A stretch of DNA of 5,607 bases from Deinococcales bacterium (GTDB taxonomy: Bacteria > Deinococcota > Deinococci > Deinococcales > Deinococcaceae). A model generated the notes under the pieces. The model was not told the DNA's origin, did not search any database, and saw nothing but the letters and a program-made list of their open reading frames with translations. A program made the position numbers and the translations under genes. Where the stretch lies: the NCBI GenBank assembly GCA_014378225.1, contig JACMOA010000333.1:1-5607 (forward strand), in the 5' to 3' direction. Positions 1-5,607 of this stretch are shown piece by piece (the first letter of the stretch is position 1; the number at the start of each line of letters is the position of its first letter).

Positions 1-2207
1 CGAGCAGCGTGCAAAAGCACCGCCTCACTTTGCGCTCTGGCGCGGGTGTAATCATCTGGGGCGCTCACAGCGGCAGCAGTAAAGGTTCTGGATGCCTCCT
101 CGAGCCGTCCCAATCGTCGCAGCGCGGTTCCCAGCCCGGTGCGGGCGCGGGACACCTCACTCAGCGGGGCCTCGCTCGAGCGCAATCCCTCGAGCGCTTT
201 TTCCAGCGCGTCCCTGGCCCAACCCTGCTGACCCAGCCGCATCCACATGTCTCCCAGTTGGTACTGAGCGCGTGCCGCAAGCAGTGGAATGCTCGAGCCG
301 GACACCGAACTCAGGTCGTGCAGCGCACCTTCCCACTGGCCCAAATCCTTGTGAATCAGACCGCGCCAGAAGCGGGTTCGGCCTTCGAGTGGCTCGAGGG
401 CCGACTCTACCGCGCACTCGGCGGCCACCTCCACATAGCGCAAGGCCAGCGCTGCCTGACCCTCCCAGCGCAGCAGCGCAACGTGTGCCAGGGCTAACTC
501 ACCACGGGTAGGAGCGCCCAACTCGAGGGTCTCGAGTCCGACCTTCATCGGGTCGGGAAGGTGTTGCAGTGCGGCTCGAGCGTCTTCAAAGCGGGCTTCT
601 TCTACCGCCCGCTCCACCGCCCGCACCTGAGTCAGCAGCTTGGAGGCTGGGTTGGGCGAAGTTTTGAGCACCTCGAGTGCCTCGTCCAGACAAGGATGCT
701 GAAAACGGCCCAGCGTGGTGTAGTGCTCTACCACTGACAGGGTGAGGCGCTCGAAGCCCTCGAGCGGTAGATTCTCCTCAGATTTGAGCCGCCTCCAGGC
801 ATTTTCCAGCGACCCAAACGGCACGGCAGGCGTGCTGTCCAGACACAGCCGTACCACGCCGGTTCCGTCTCCCGCCTCGAGCGCGTGTTCCAGCGCCCGT
901 TCAATCTCACTTTTCTCTTCGGACAGCACCGCTGCTCGGGCGTGCAGCTTGCGCCGCCTTTCCGCCCGGTCATGCGGATAGCGCTCGAGCAGTTTTTCGA
1001 GCAAAGGCCGCGAGGTGGGCCGCACCCGTCCGCGTCCACTGGGTTCCAGAAAAGCACGTTCCAGGGCGGGTAAATCCTCGAGTGAACGGCGCTCGAGCAG
1101 GCTGGAAAGCACGCTCGAGTCCACGTCACTCCATGAAGGCGGACAGGCCACCGAAAGCGCCTCGAGAAAGTCGCGCAGCCGCTCGTCGCGCAGGGCGGGC
1201 AGCCGTCCGCCCTGCTCAGTTTCCATTCCCGCCAGCAAAGTTAAAAGTCCCAGCGCCTCGTAATCACGCCCTGCTTGCCCCACGATGCGCTCCACTTCTG
1301 GTGGCGGCAAATACGGCAACTTCAGACGCACAAATCGGCGCGATTCTTCGAGCGTGGGCGGCGGCAGCTCGATGGGTTCGCCATACTCGCCTAATTCTGG
1401 GGGTAGGCCCTCGAGTGTGTTGAGCAGGGCTAAAATGGCCCAGCCGCTTTTCTCGAGTGGCTGTAAAAGATGATGCCACGCCCACAAACTGGGGTTGGCG
1501 CTCGAGCCGTCGGGTAGACGCAAAGCACTTCCCGCCAGGGTTCCGCGCTGTCCAGCCCTGAGCAGCAAAACCCCGCCTTGTACGCCCTCGAGACCGCCAA
1601 GCAAGGCGCGGCTGAGTTCGGCTTGTAAACCACCACTCACTGCGTAAGGGGCGCTTTCCTGAAGCCGGGACAGCGGCCCATGCAGGCTCGAGCGCGGCAG
1701 GTTCAGTTGGGAAAACAGGCGCTCGAGTTCGGGGGCCAATTCGCCGCCCACATGCAGCCGCAGGGGTTCATTCAGTGCGGTTCCCAGGTGGTCCATCAGC
1801 ATAGTCTTGCCCACGCCATGCCGTCCCAACACCAGCATCTTAGGCTGTTTACCCGCTCGTACTCCGCTCAGGAATCGCCGGTAAACCATGCGTTTTTCGC
1901 GGCCCAGCAGTTGACGCACCTGCGGATAAAGGTCCTGCTCGAGCGACTCAAGCTGAAGGCTGCGCGGCAACTCCAGCCCCACACTTTCACATAGCGTCTC
2001 GAGTACCCCACGCAACAGCACCTTGTCCGGCGGCGTGCCAATTTCGCGGTACACGATGTTACGAACCGCCCCACTAGAGGCCCCCCGCGCTCCCATTCTC
2101 CCCTCGAGCCAGCGCAAACTGCCCACATGTCCATTTTCGTCGCGCCGCCCCACCAAATGAGGACGCAACAGGTTCAGGGTCTCGAGCCAGGGAGTAGATT
2201 GGGACAC
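1..2207 (-). CDS. STAND/MalT-like P-loop NTPase with TPR-like helices (partial, C-terminus beyond window)
   Basis: Reading the minus strand from a GTG at 2207 gives 735 codons with no stop, open at the left edge. An in-frame TGA two codons upstream fixes the start as the most upstream possible. Residues 1-80 form an N-terminal domain with a conserved-looking core (GSLRWLEGRMGARG, then VRNIVYREIGTPPDK) that I cannot name. Walker A is GRHGVGKT at residues 128-135. The expected Walker B strand is GVLLLRAG (212-219), with R217-A218 where acidic residues should be. Residues about 345-420 resemble the winged-helix segment of STAND proteins. The stretch RRKLHARAAVLSEEKSEIERALEHALEAGD (about 418-447) is very like the linker of MalT/LAL regulators. 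Residues about 520-735 are helical TPR-like repeats (for example W614-R-G-L and L651-G-D-M). A LuxR-type HTH, if present, would lie outside the window. The role is probably regulatory or signal sensing. The architecture is well supported; the function is inference. Confidence 0.85.
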   Translation of the reverse strand, partial: MSQSTPWLETLNLLRPHLVGRRDENGHVGSLRWLEGRMGARGASSGAVRNIVYREIGTPPDKVLLRGVLETLCESVGLELPRSLQLESLEQDLYPQVRQLLGREKRMVYRRFLSGVRAGKQPKMLVLGRHGVGKTMLMDHLGTALNEPLRLHVGGELAPELERLFSQLNLPRSSLHGPLSRLQESAPYAVSGGLQAELSRALLGGLEGVQGGVLLLRAGQRGTLAGSALRLPDGSSANPSLWAWHHLLQPLEKSGWAILALLNTLEGLPPELGEYGEPIELPPPTLEESRRFVRLKLPYLPPPEVERIVGQAGRDYEALGLLTLLAGMETEQGGRLPALRDERLRDFLEALSVACPPSWSDVDSSVLSSLLERRSLEDLPALERAFLEPSGRGRVRPTSRPLLEKLLERYPHDRAERRRKLHARAAVLSEEKSEIERALEHALEAGDGTGVVRLCLDSTPAVPFGSLENAWRRLKSEENLPLEGFERLTLSVVEHYTTLGRFQHPCLDEALEVLKTSPNPASKLLTQVRAVERAVEEARFEDARAALQHLPDPMKVGLETLELGAPTRGELALAHVALLRWEGQAALALRYVEVAAECAVESALEPLEGRTRFWRGLIHKDLGQWEGALHDLSSVSGSSIPLLAARAQYQLGDMWMRLGQQGWARDALEKALEGLRSSEAPLSEVSRARTGLGTALRRLGRLEEASRTFTAAAVSAPDDYTRARAQSEAVLLHAA

Positions 2208-2212
2208 AGTTC

Positions 2213-2218
2213 AGTTTA
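2213..2218 (-). promoter_or_regulatory. -10 box of a leaderless promoter for the STAND-like gene
   Basis: On the minus strand TAAACT (TANNNT type) ends five bases before the GTG start at 2207, so transcription would begin at or within the start codon. There is no Shine-Dalgarno sequence before this GTG. No convincing -35 hexamer is seen at 16-18 bases upstream. Leaderless promoters of this form are known to be common in Deinococcus-Thermus bacteria. Confidence 0.5.
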
Positions 2219-2334
2219 CCGCTCGAGAGAGGATGGGTTAGGTGGTGTACTAGGCAAGTAAACCGCTAGAGGGTTGGGGTGGTTGGAAAGTGGTTATAAG
2301 CCATTTGAGGCATTCTTTTAATGGGCGCTCTGGC

Positions 2335-2340
2335 TATGCT
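2335..2340 (+). promoter_or_regulatory. -10 box of a leaderless promoter for the NADAR gene
   Basis: TATGCT sits six bases before the ATG at 2347, so the first transcribed base would be at the start codon. No Shine-Dalgarno sequence precedes this ATG, which supports leaderless translation. No good -35 box is visible; a TTGAGG lies too far upstream (24-base spacer). This site also argues against starting the protein further upstream, because it would then fall within the coding region. Confidence 0.5.
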
Positions 2341-2346
2341 TCTCCA

Positions 2347-2793
2347 ATGAAAAAGATTTTCTTTTATCGCCAGGACAACCCGCACGGCTATTTTTCTAAC
2401 TTTTGGCCTGCTCCCATAGGATTAGAGGGCAAAATATGGCCTACCAGCGAACATTACTATCAAGCTCAGAAATTTCACGACCCGGAGATGCAGGAGTACA
2501 TTCGCATCTCGAGCAGTCCCAGCGATTCTGCTCAACGTGGACGGGACCGTGCTTTTCCGCTGCGCCCGGACTGGGAAGAGGTCAAAGATGGGGTGATGTA
2601 TCGGGCGCTCGAGGCTAAATTTACTCAGCACCCGGACCTGCGGGAAAAACTGCTCGAGACACAGGAAGCTTTTCTGGTGGAGCATACCCGTAACGATGCT
2701 TACTGGGCCGATGGGGGAGACGGCAGCGGTCAAAACAAATTGGGCTATTTGCTAATGCGCTTACGTGACGCTCTCAGGAATGGGGAAAGTTGA
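2347..2793 (+). CDS. NADAR/YbiA-family N-glycosidase
   Basis: This 148-residue protein is a single complete NADAR domain of usual length. It opens with FYRQDNPHGYFSNFWPAPI (residues 6-24), followed by the family signature WPTSEHYYQAQKF (31-43), in which E35 matches the invariant glutamate. It ends with a Gly-rich motif, YWADGGDGSGQNKLGYLL (119-136), and a final helix. Known family members cleave N-glycosidic bonds. YbiA/RibX-type enzymes destroy reactive early riboflavin intermediates, and other NADAR proteins remove ADP-ribose from guanine bases in DNA conflict systems. The sequence alone does not tell which applies. A GTG at 2290 would add 19 residues unlike the family, so the ATG at 2347 is preferred. 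The gene is divergent from the STAND-like gene and is followed by a 171-bp gap before the amylase. No riboflavin gene or ADP-ribosyltransferase is in the window. Confidence 0.92.
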   Translation: MKKIFFYRQDNPHGYFSNFWPAPIGLEGKIWPTSEHYYQAQKFHDPEMQEYIRISSSPSDSAQRGRDRAFPLRPDWEEVKDGVMYRALEAKFTQHPDLREKLLETQEAFLVEHTRNDAYWADGGDGSGQNKLGYLLMRLRDALRNGES

Positions 2794-2801
2794 ACGCTCG
2801 A

Positions 2802-2842
2802 GGGTGGGGAGGAGAAGCTGCTCGAGAGGGCACCCCCCACCC
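2802..2842 (+). repeat. Weak inverted repeat after the NADAR gene
   Basis: GGGTGGGG (2802-2809) is complementary to CCCCACCC (2835-2842), forming an 8-bp G-C stem around a 25-base loop. There is no T-run after it, so it is at best a poor terminator. The flanks are G- and C-rich (six C, A, then six C at 2833-2845) and lie directly against the amylase -35 box. It may be a low-complexity coincidence. Confidence 0.25.
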
Positions 2843-2845
2843 CCC

Positions 2846-2877
2846 TTGACAAATCCTTCTGGAAATGCTTCCATAGT
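2846..2877 (+). promoter_or_regulatory. Putative sigma-70-type promoter of the amylase gene
   Basis: TTGACA at 2846-2851 is a perfect -35 consensus. The best -10 match is CATAGT at 2872-2877 (four of six), but the spacer of 20 bases is long, which is typical of promoters that need an activator or are tightly controlled. Transcription from here would give a leader of roughly 80 bases before the amylase ATG. The -35 element is clear; the exact -10 is uncertain. Confidence 0.5.
2860..2873. promoter_or_regulatory. Candidate LacI-family operator (14-bp palindrome)
   Basis: TGGAAATGCTTCCA is an inverted repeat (TGGAA / TTCCA around ATGC) between the -35 and -10 of the amylase promoter and touching the -10. 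It resembles the operators of LacI-family sugar regulators and CcpA cre sites (TGNNARCGNWWWCA), with two mismatches. Position and symmetry suggest repression relieved by maltodextrin or a related sugar. No LacI-family gene lies in the window. Confidence 0.45.
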
Positions 2878-2953
2878 GTTCGAGAAACAATCAAAACACA
2901 GAGAGTCGCTCGAGGGTGCTGTTTTTTCAGTGCTTTCCTTTCACGGCGCTCTC

Positions 2954-2960
2954 GAGGGGA
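2954..2960 (+). promoter_or_regulatory. Shine-Dalgarno of the amylase gene, overlapping CTCGAG
   Basis: GAGGGGA lies four bases before the ATG at 2965 and decides this start. Its first three bases are the end of a CTCGAG hexamer at 2951-2956. Confidence 0.7.
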
Positions 2961-2964
2961 ACCT

Positions 2965-4626
2965 ATGACCCGTCGCCTTGCCGCTCTTAGCCTGCTCACG
3001 GTCCTGCTTGCTGCCTGTGGTGGTCAGCCCACCGCTTCTTACGTTGGAAACGCTTCCAACTCGAGTTCAAGTGAAATTAGCCCCCTGCTCGAGGGTCAAC
3101 TGGAGAGTCAATCCGTCTCGAGCGCTAATGCCGATATCTGGCGTAAGCAAATCATTTATCTGGTCATGACTGACCGTTTTTCTAACGGCAACACTGCCAA
3201 CGACACTCTGGGCCAGCCCAACTGCCTGGATGTTAACAATCCCAATAAGTTTCACGGCGGGGATTTTGCAGGTTTGCAATCCAAGCTGGGCTACATCAAG
3301 GATTTGGGTGCAACAGCGGTTTGGGTCACTCCGGTTTACAAACAGGTGGGCATCGTGGGAACGTCTTGCGGCTATCACGGTTACTGGGCCGATTACACCA
3401 ACCCCTCGAGCAGCGCCGTAGAACCTAAATTGGGAACTTCGAGCAACCTGACAAGCCTGATAGATAGTTTGCACTCGAGCACTTACAACATGAAGTTTAT
3501 TCTGGACATGGTGGTCAACCACGCTGGGTATAACGCCAGCATTGTGGCTAGCAATCCCTCATGGTTTCACCCTAACTGCTCCGGCGACGACATCGTGTGT
3601 CCGCTGGCGGGTCTGCCCGATTTTCGTCAGGAAGACCCCGCCGTGGCCATTTACCTCACCGACCTGAGCAAAAACTGGGCCTCGAGCTACGCACTGGACA
3701 GCATTCGCATGGATACGGTCAAACACGCGCCGATGAGCTACTGGCAAAACTCCTGGGTTCCGGGGGTCAATGTGGCTCGTCCCAACATGTTCCTGCTGGG
3801 CGAGGCTTTCTTGGACAGCACGGCAAGCCAGCTCAAGCCCTATTACGACGCAGGCTTCGATTCCACCTTCAACTTTCCGCTGCGCTCTGCATTGGTGCGG
3901 ACCATCGGCAAGGGCGGCAGTGTGGACGATTTGGCCGGAAAGGTCTCGGACTATGTGGGAACGTTGGGCCTGAACCGGGCGCTGCTTACGGTCAATTTAT
4001 TGGACAACCACGATGTGGGCCGCTTCATCAACGAACCGGGTTTGGGTGTTCCCGAGGTGGAAATCCGCCGTCGCTACAACATGGGCCTGACCACTCTTTT
4101 CACCCTACCAGGCATTCCCCAAATTTACTACGGGAACGAGCTGGGTGTGTACGGCGGCAACGACCCGGATAACCGCAAAGATATGCCCTCTTGGGCCTGG
4201 ACCGATGCGGGCCGTAACACTGCTCAGGGCGGCTACCTGGGCGCAGGTACACCCAAAGCTACCTTTGACCTGACTAAGCGTCTCGCCTCGGTGCGGACCA
4301 ATAACCCGGCGCTATGGAAGGGCTACTACGCTGAGATGTGGCGGCAGAACGGTAGCGGTCCCAACGTTTACGCCTTTTTCCGGGGGTCTGGCATCAACCG
4401 GGTAATAGTGTTGGTCAACAACGGCACTTCGGCGTCAGGGACTATTAACTTTCCCATCACGGCCAACGCCGGAATTGCACAGGCAGACCGTGACGCCATT
4501 AAGAGCGCTACCTTTGACGAGCAAGCGAATTGGTGCTCGAGCGGAATTTCTACGGTCACAGCCAATGGCTCGAGCTTGGGAGTGAATATTCCAGGGCAGT
4601 GTGTGCTGGTGTATAAGGCGCGTTGA
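2965..4626 (+). CDS. Secreted GH13 alpha-amylase lipoprotein
   Basis: This 553-residue protein would hydrolyse alpha-1,4 bonds in starch or maltodextrins outside the cytoplasm. Residues 1-17 are a signal peptide ending in the lipobox LAAC, with lipidated C18. Residues 19-56 are a Ser/Asn-rich linker. The catalytic barrel follows with all GH13 motifs: region I DMVVNH (181-186), region V LPDF (217-220), region II SIRMDTVKH (246-254) with nucleophile D250, region III LLGEAF with acid/base E280, and region IV LLDNHD with D350. TDRFSNGNTAND (69-80) and HGGD (97-100) resemble the calcium-binding start of cyclodextrin glucanotransferases and maltogenic amylases, but no C-terminal starch-binding module follows. 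Residues from about 450 form the beta-sandwich C domain. Six further cysteines (87, 135, 205, 212, 524, 546) suggest disulfides. Family assignment is firm; the exact product (amylase, CGTase-like or cyclomaltodextrinase) is not. Confidence 0.95.
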   Translation: MTRRLAALSLLTVLLAACGGQPTASYVGNASNSSSSEISPLLEGQLESQSVSSANADIWRKQIIYLVMTDRFSNGNTANDTLGQPNCLDVNNPNKFHGGDFAGLQSKLGYIKDLGATAVWVTPVYKQVGIVGTSCGYHGYWADYTNPSSSAVEPKLGTSSNLTSLIDSLHSSTYNMKFILDMVVNHAGYNASIVASNPSWFHPNCSGDDIVCPLAGLPDFRQEDPAVAIYLTDLSKNWASSYALDSIRMDTVKHAPMSYWQNSWVPGVNVARPNMFLLGEAFLDSTASQLKPYYDAGFDSTFNFPLRSALVRTIGKGGSVDDLAGKVSDYVGTLGLNRALLTVNLLDNHDVGRFINEPGLGVPEVEIRRRYNMGLTTLFTLPGIPQIYYGNELGVYGGNDPDNRKDMPSWAWTDAGRNTAQGGYLGAGTPKATFDLTKRLASVRTNNPALWKGYYAEMWRQNGSGPNVYAFFRGSGINRVIVLVNNGTSASGTINFPITANAGIAQADRDAIKSATFDEQANWCSSGISTVTANGSSLGVNIPGQCVLVYKAR

Positions 4627-4657
4627 GAGGGTAGAAGACATTAGATTTCAGACGTCA

Positions 4658-4695
4658 GATAAAAAAGCCCCCGCTCGAGCGGGGGCTTTTTTATC
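4658..4695. terminator. Bidirectional intrinsic terminator, perfect 38-bp palindrome
   Basis: The segment is its own exact reverse complement: GAT, six A, GCCCCCGC, TCGA, GCGGGGGC, six T, ATC. As RNA it forms a very stable GC hairpin with a four-base TCGA loop followed by a U-run in either direction. It lies 31 bases after the amylase stop and 10 bases beyond the dps stop, so it serves both convergent genes. The centre of the palindrome is a CTCGAG (4674-4679). Confidence 0.95.
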
Positions 4696-4705
4696 CAAAA
4701 CAAGC

Positions 4706-5260
4706 CTATTCTTTGCTCGAGTCTTTTTTGTTACCTTCGGGGAACTGGTCCTGAAGGTGGGCCTCGAGAAACCACAGGTACTTATCCATATCCCTCGAGA
4801 CGTCCGTAAAAAGGTCGGTGGTGTCGGCGTCGCCCAGGTCGTCGGCCTTCTCAATTGCGTCACGCACGCTGGCGGCATAATCTGCGAGGCGTTCGGCCAG
4901 GGCATTTAGGTGCTCTTCACCAGTGACTGCGCTGACCGGATACTCCTCGAGCATGGAGTTTTGGGCGGCCATGCGGACCGTTCCCATCGCTACGCCGCCC
5001 AGTGCGGCGGCCCGCTCTGCAATTTCGTCAATGTACTCGAACACGGCCTCGGCCACCTTGTCGAAAAGCTCGTGCAACATGATGAACTGTGAACCCTTGA
5101 CGTTCCAGTGGGCCTGCTTGACCTGGGTGTAAAAGTCCAGGGTATTGGCAAGTTGCTGGTTCAGGAGTTCCACCAGGGGAATTCGGGTGGTGGTGGGAAT
5201 GTCAATGCGGCTACGAAAGGTGCGAATCTTGGCGGGTGCGGTCTGGGTTGCTTTGTCCAT
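4706..5260 (-). CDS. dps: Dps family DNA-binding ferritin-like protein
   Basis: This 184-residue protein belongs to the Dps/miniferritin family, which forms 12-subunit shells that oxidise and store iron with hydrogen peroxide and shield DNA under starvation or oxidative stress. The inter-subunit ferroxidase residues are all present: H51, H63, D67, D78 and E82, in the motifs KQAHWNVKG (48-56), LHELFDKVAE (62-71) and DEIAERAAALGG (78-89). An N-terminal tail of about 30 residues with K4, K11, R13, R16 and R18, and a Lys-containing C-terminal tail, could contact DNA. Length is normal to slightly long for the family. The ATG at 5260 has a good Shine-Dalgarno. The gene is transcribed towards the amylase gene and ends at the shared terminator. 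No confident promoter or peroxide-regulator site is recognised upstream. Confidence 0.96.
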   Translation of the reverse strand: MDKATQTAPAKIRTFRSRIDIPTTTRIPLVELLNQQLANTLDFYTQVKQAHWNVKGSQFIMLHELFDKVAEAVFEYIDEIAERAAALGGVAMGTVRMAAQNSMLEEYPVSAVTGEEHLNALAERLADYAASVRDAIEKADDLGDADTTDLFTDVSRDMDKYLWFLEAHLQDQFPEGNKKDSSKE

Positions 5261-5266
5261 AAGGGT

Positions 5267-5272
5267 CTCCTC
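5267..5272 (-). promoter_or_regulatory. Shine-Dalgarno of dps, overlapping CTCGAG
   Basis: On the minus strand GAGGAG ends six bases before the ATG at 5260. Its first GAG is the end of a CTCGAG hexamer (5270-5275), the same arrangement as at the amylase gene. Confidence 0.75.
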
Positions 5273-5374
5273 GAGAGCAATAAATTTCCTTCTTATCTTT
5301 GGCGCTCGAGGTGAGAATTACGGTAGGAAATGCCCAAGTGGAGTGGGGGAATGCTCGAGGGATAAACCGCTCCT

Positions 5375-5560
5375 CTATTTCTTTGCGGAATCCACCTTTA
5401 GCTCCGAGTAAGAAGCAATGGCCTCGATTACGGTAGGCAAGGTGGCTTCACTCCAGCGTTCCGAAAAAACCTCTGTGCTTCCGAGGTTTATTTTAAGCGT
5501 GCCAGGTTTGACCCACACTACCCACAACTGTTTTGGCTGAGGTGCGAAAGGACCGCACAT
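5375..5560 (-). CDS. Small protein of unknown function
   Basis: The minus-strand frame encodes 61 residues from an ATG at 5560, or 70 from a GTG at 5587; an in-frame TAG at 5591-5593 rules out a longer form. A GGGAG sits three bases before the ATG, which makes this start slightly preferable. The protein has a strand-like segment (KQLWVVWVKPGTLKINLG) and an amphipathic helix (SEATLPTVIEAIASYSEL), with no signal peptide, cysteine pair or membrane segment. I do not recognise a family. It lies on the dps strand, 114 bp upstream of dps, with three CTCGAG hexamers in the gap and no clear terminator. Balanced amino-acid content and folded-looking pattern favour a real gene, but a chance frame of this size cannot be excluded. 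Confidence 0.45.
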   Translation of the reverse strand: MCGPFAPQPKQLWVVWVKPGTLKINLGSTEVFSERWSEATLPTVIEAIASYSELKVDSAKK

Positions 5561-5607
5561 GGACTCCCGTTCTGGTGCCCAGAGCACAACCTAGCTTCCC
5601 ACCCTCG

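Larger units (their letters stand above)
1..5607. repeat. Dispersed highly iterated palindrome CTCGAG (about 50 copies)
   Basis: I count about 50 CTCGAG hexamers in the window, against one to two expected by chance. Twenty-six are in the STAND-like gene, where 20 fall in the Leu-Glu frame, five in the Ser-Ser frame and one in the third frame. Intergenic copies lie at 2222-2227, 2797-2802, 2821-2826, 2909-2914, 2951-2956, 4674-4679, 5270-5275, 5305-5310 and 5354-5359. They are absent from 3687-4535. This behaves like the cyanobacterial HIP1 palindrome and is a genome-wide sequence bias, not a mobile repeat. Confidence 0.9.

Noticed and set aside
9..511. Overlapping plus-strand open frames near the left edge
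   Set aside because: They lie opposite the long STAND-like frame, have Arg/Pro-rich or random-looking translations, and lack domains. They are antisense shadows of a GC-rich gene.
1..2207. Possible fragmentation of the left region into several small minus-strand genes or a pseudogene
   Set aside because: Direct translation from the GTG at 2207 gives an unbroken 735-codon frame with coherent domains. The small minus-strand frames are in other phases.
3597..4172. A 191-codon plus-strand frame within the amylase gene
   Set aside because: It is out of frame with the amylase, whose catalytic motifs run straight through this region, and its product is Gly/Arg-rich with no recognisable motif.
4601..4909. 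Frames on both strands sharing the peptide KAPARAGAFLS
   Set aside because: The shared peptide arises only because the terminator palindrome reads the same on both strands; neither frame is a gene.
5317..5437. ATTACGGTAGG present twice (5317-5327 and 5427-5437), possible regulatory repeat before dps
   Set aside because: A few 11-base matches are expected by chance in a window this size. The second copy is inside the small coding frame and the flanks do not match.
1..5607. CRISPR array, tRNA, rRNA or insertion sequence
   Set aside because: No regularly spaced repeats, tRNA-like cloverleaf, rRNA segment or transposase frame was seen. CTCGAG copies are irregularly spaced and lack longer shared flanks.

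Overview
The window looks like a bacterial chromosome segment, most likely from the Deinococcota (a Meiothermus- or Deinococcus-like organism). Supporting this are two genes with a TANNNT -10 box placed so that transcription would begin at the start codon (leaderless), a lipoprotein-type secreted amylase, and moderately high G+C. This placement is inference; no marker gene settles it. The most striking property is the hexamer CTCGAG, which I count about 50 times in 5.6 kb, in coding and non-coding DNA alike.

Layout. Positions 1-2207 (minus strand) are one uninterrupted reading frame that runs off the left edge. It encodes a large P-loop protein with the layout of STAND/MalT-like regulators: an N-terminal domain of unknown role, an NTPase domain with intact Walker A, a winged-helix-like segment and TPR-like helices. 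Its C-terminus lies outside the window. A 139-bp divergent intergenic region (2208-2346) carries a leaderless promoter in each direction. Positions 2347-2793 (plus) encode a NADAR/YbiA-family protein. Positions 2794-2964 hold a consensus -35 box, a LacI-type palindromic operator candidate and a Shine-Dalgarno sequence. They precede a 553-residue GH13 alpha-amylase lipoprotein (2965-4626, plus). A 38-bp perfect palindrome (4658-4695) is a bidirectional terminator shared with the convergent dps gene (4706-5260, minus). A small unrecognised gene (about 5375-5560, minus) lies upstream of dps.

How the genes may work together. The amylase would degrade extracellular or periplasmic starch and maltodextrins, probably under sugar-responsive control. 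Dps protects DNA and stores iron. The STAND-like protein and the NADAR enzyme share a divergent control region. They could be a regulator/enzyme pair or a conflict-type system, but no ADP-ribosyltransferase or toxin is visible here. The amylase, dps and small gene look like independent transcription units.
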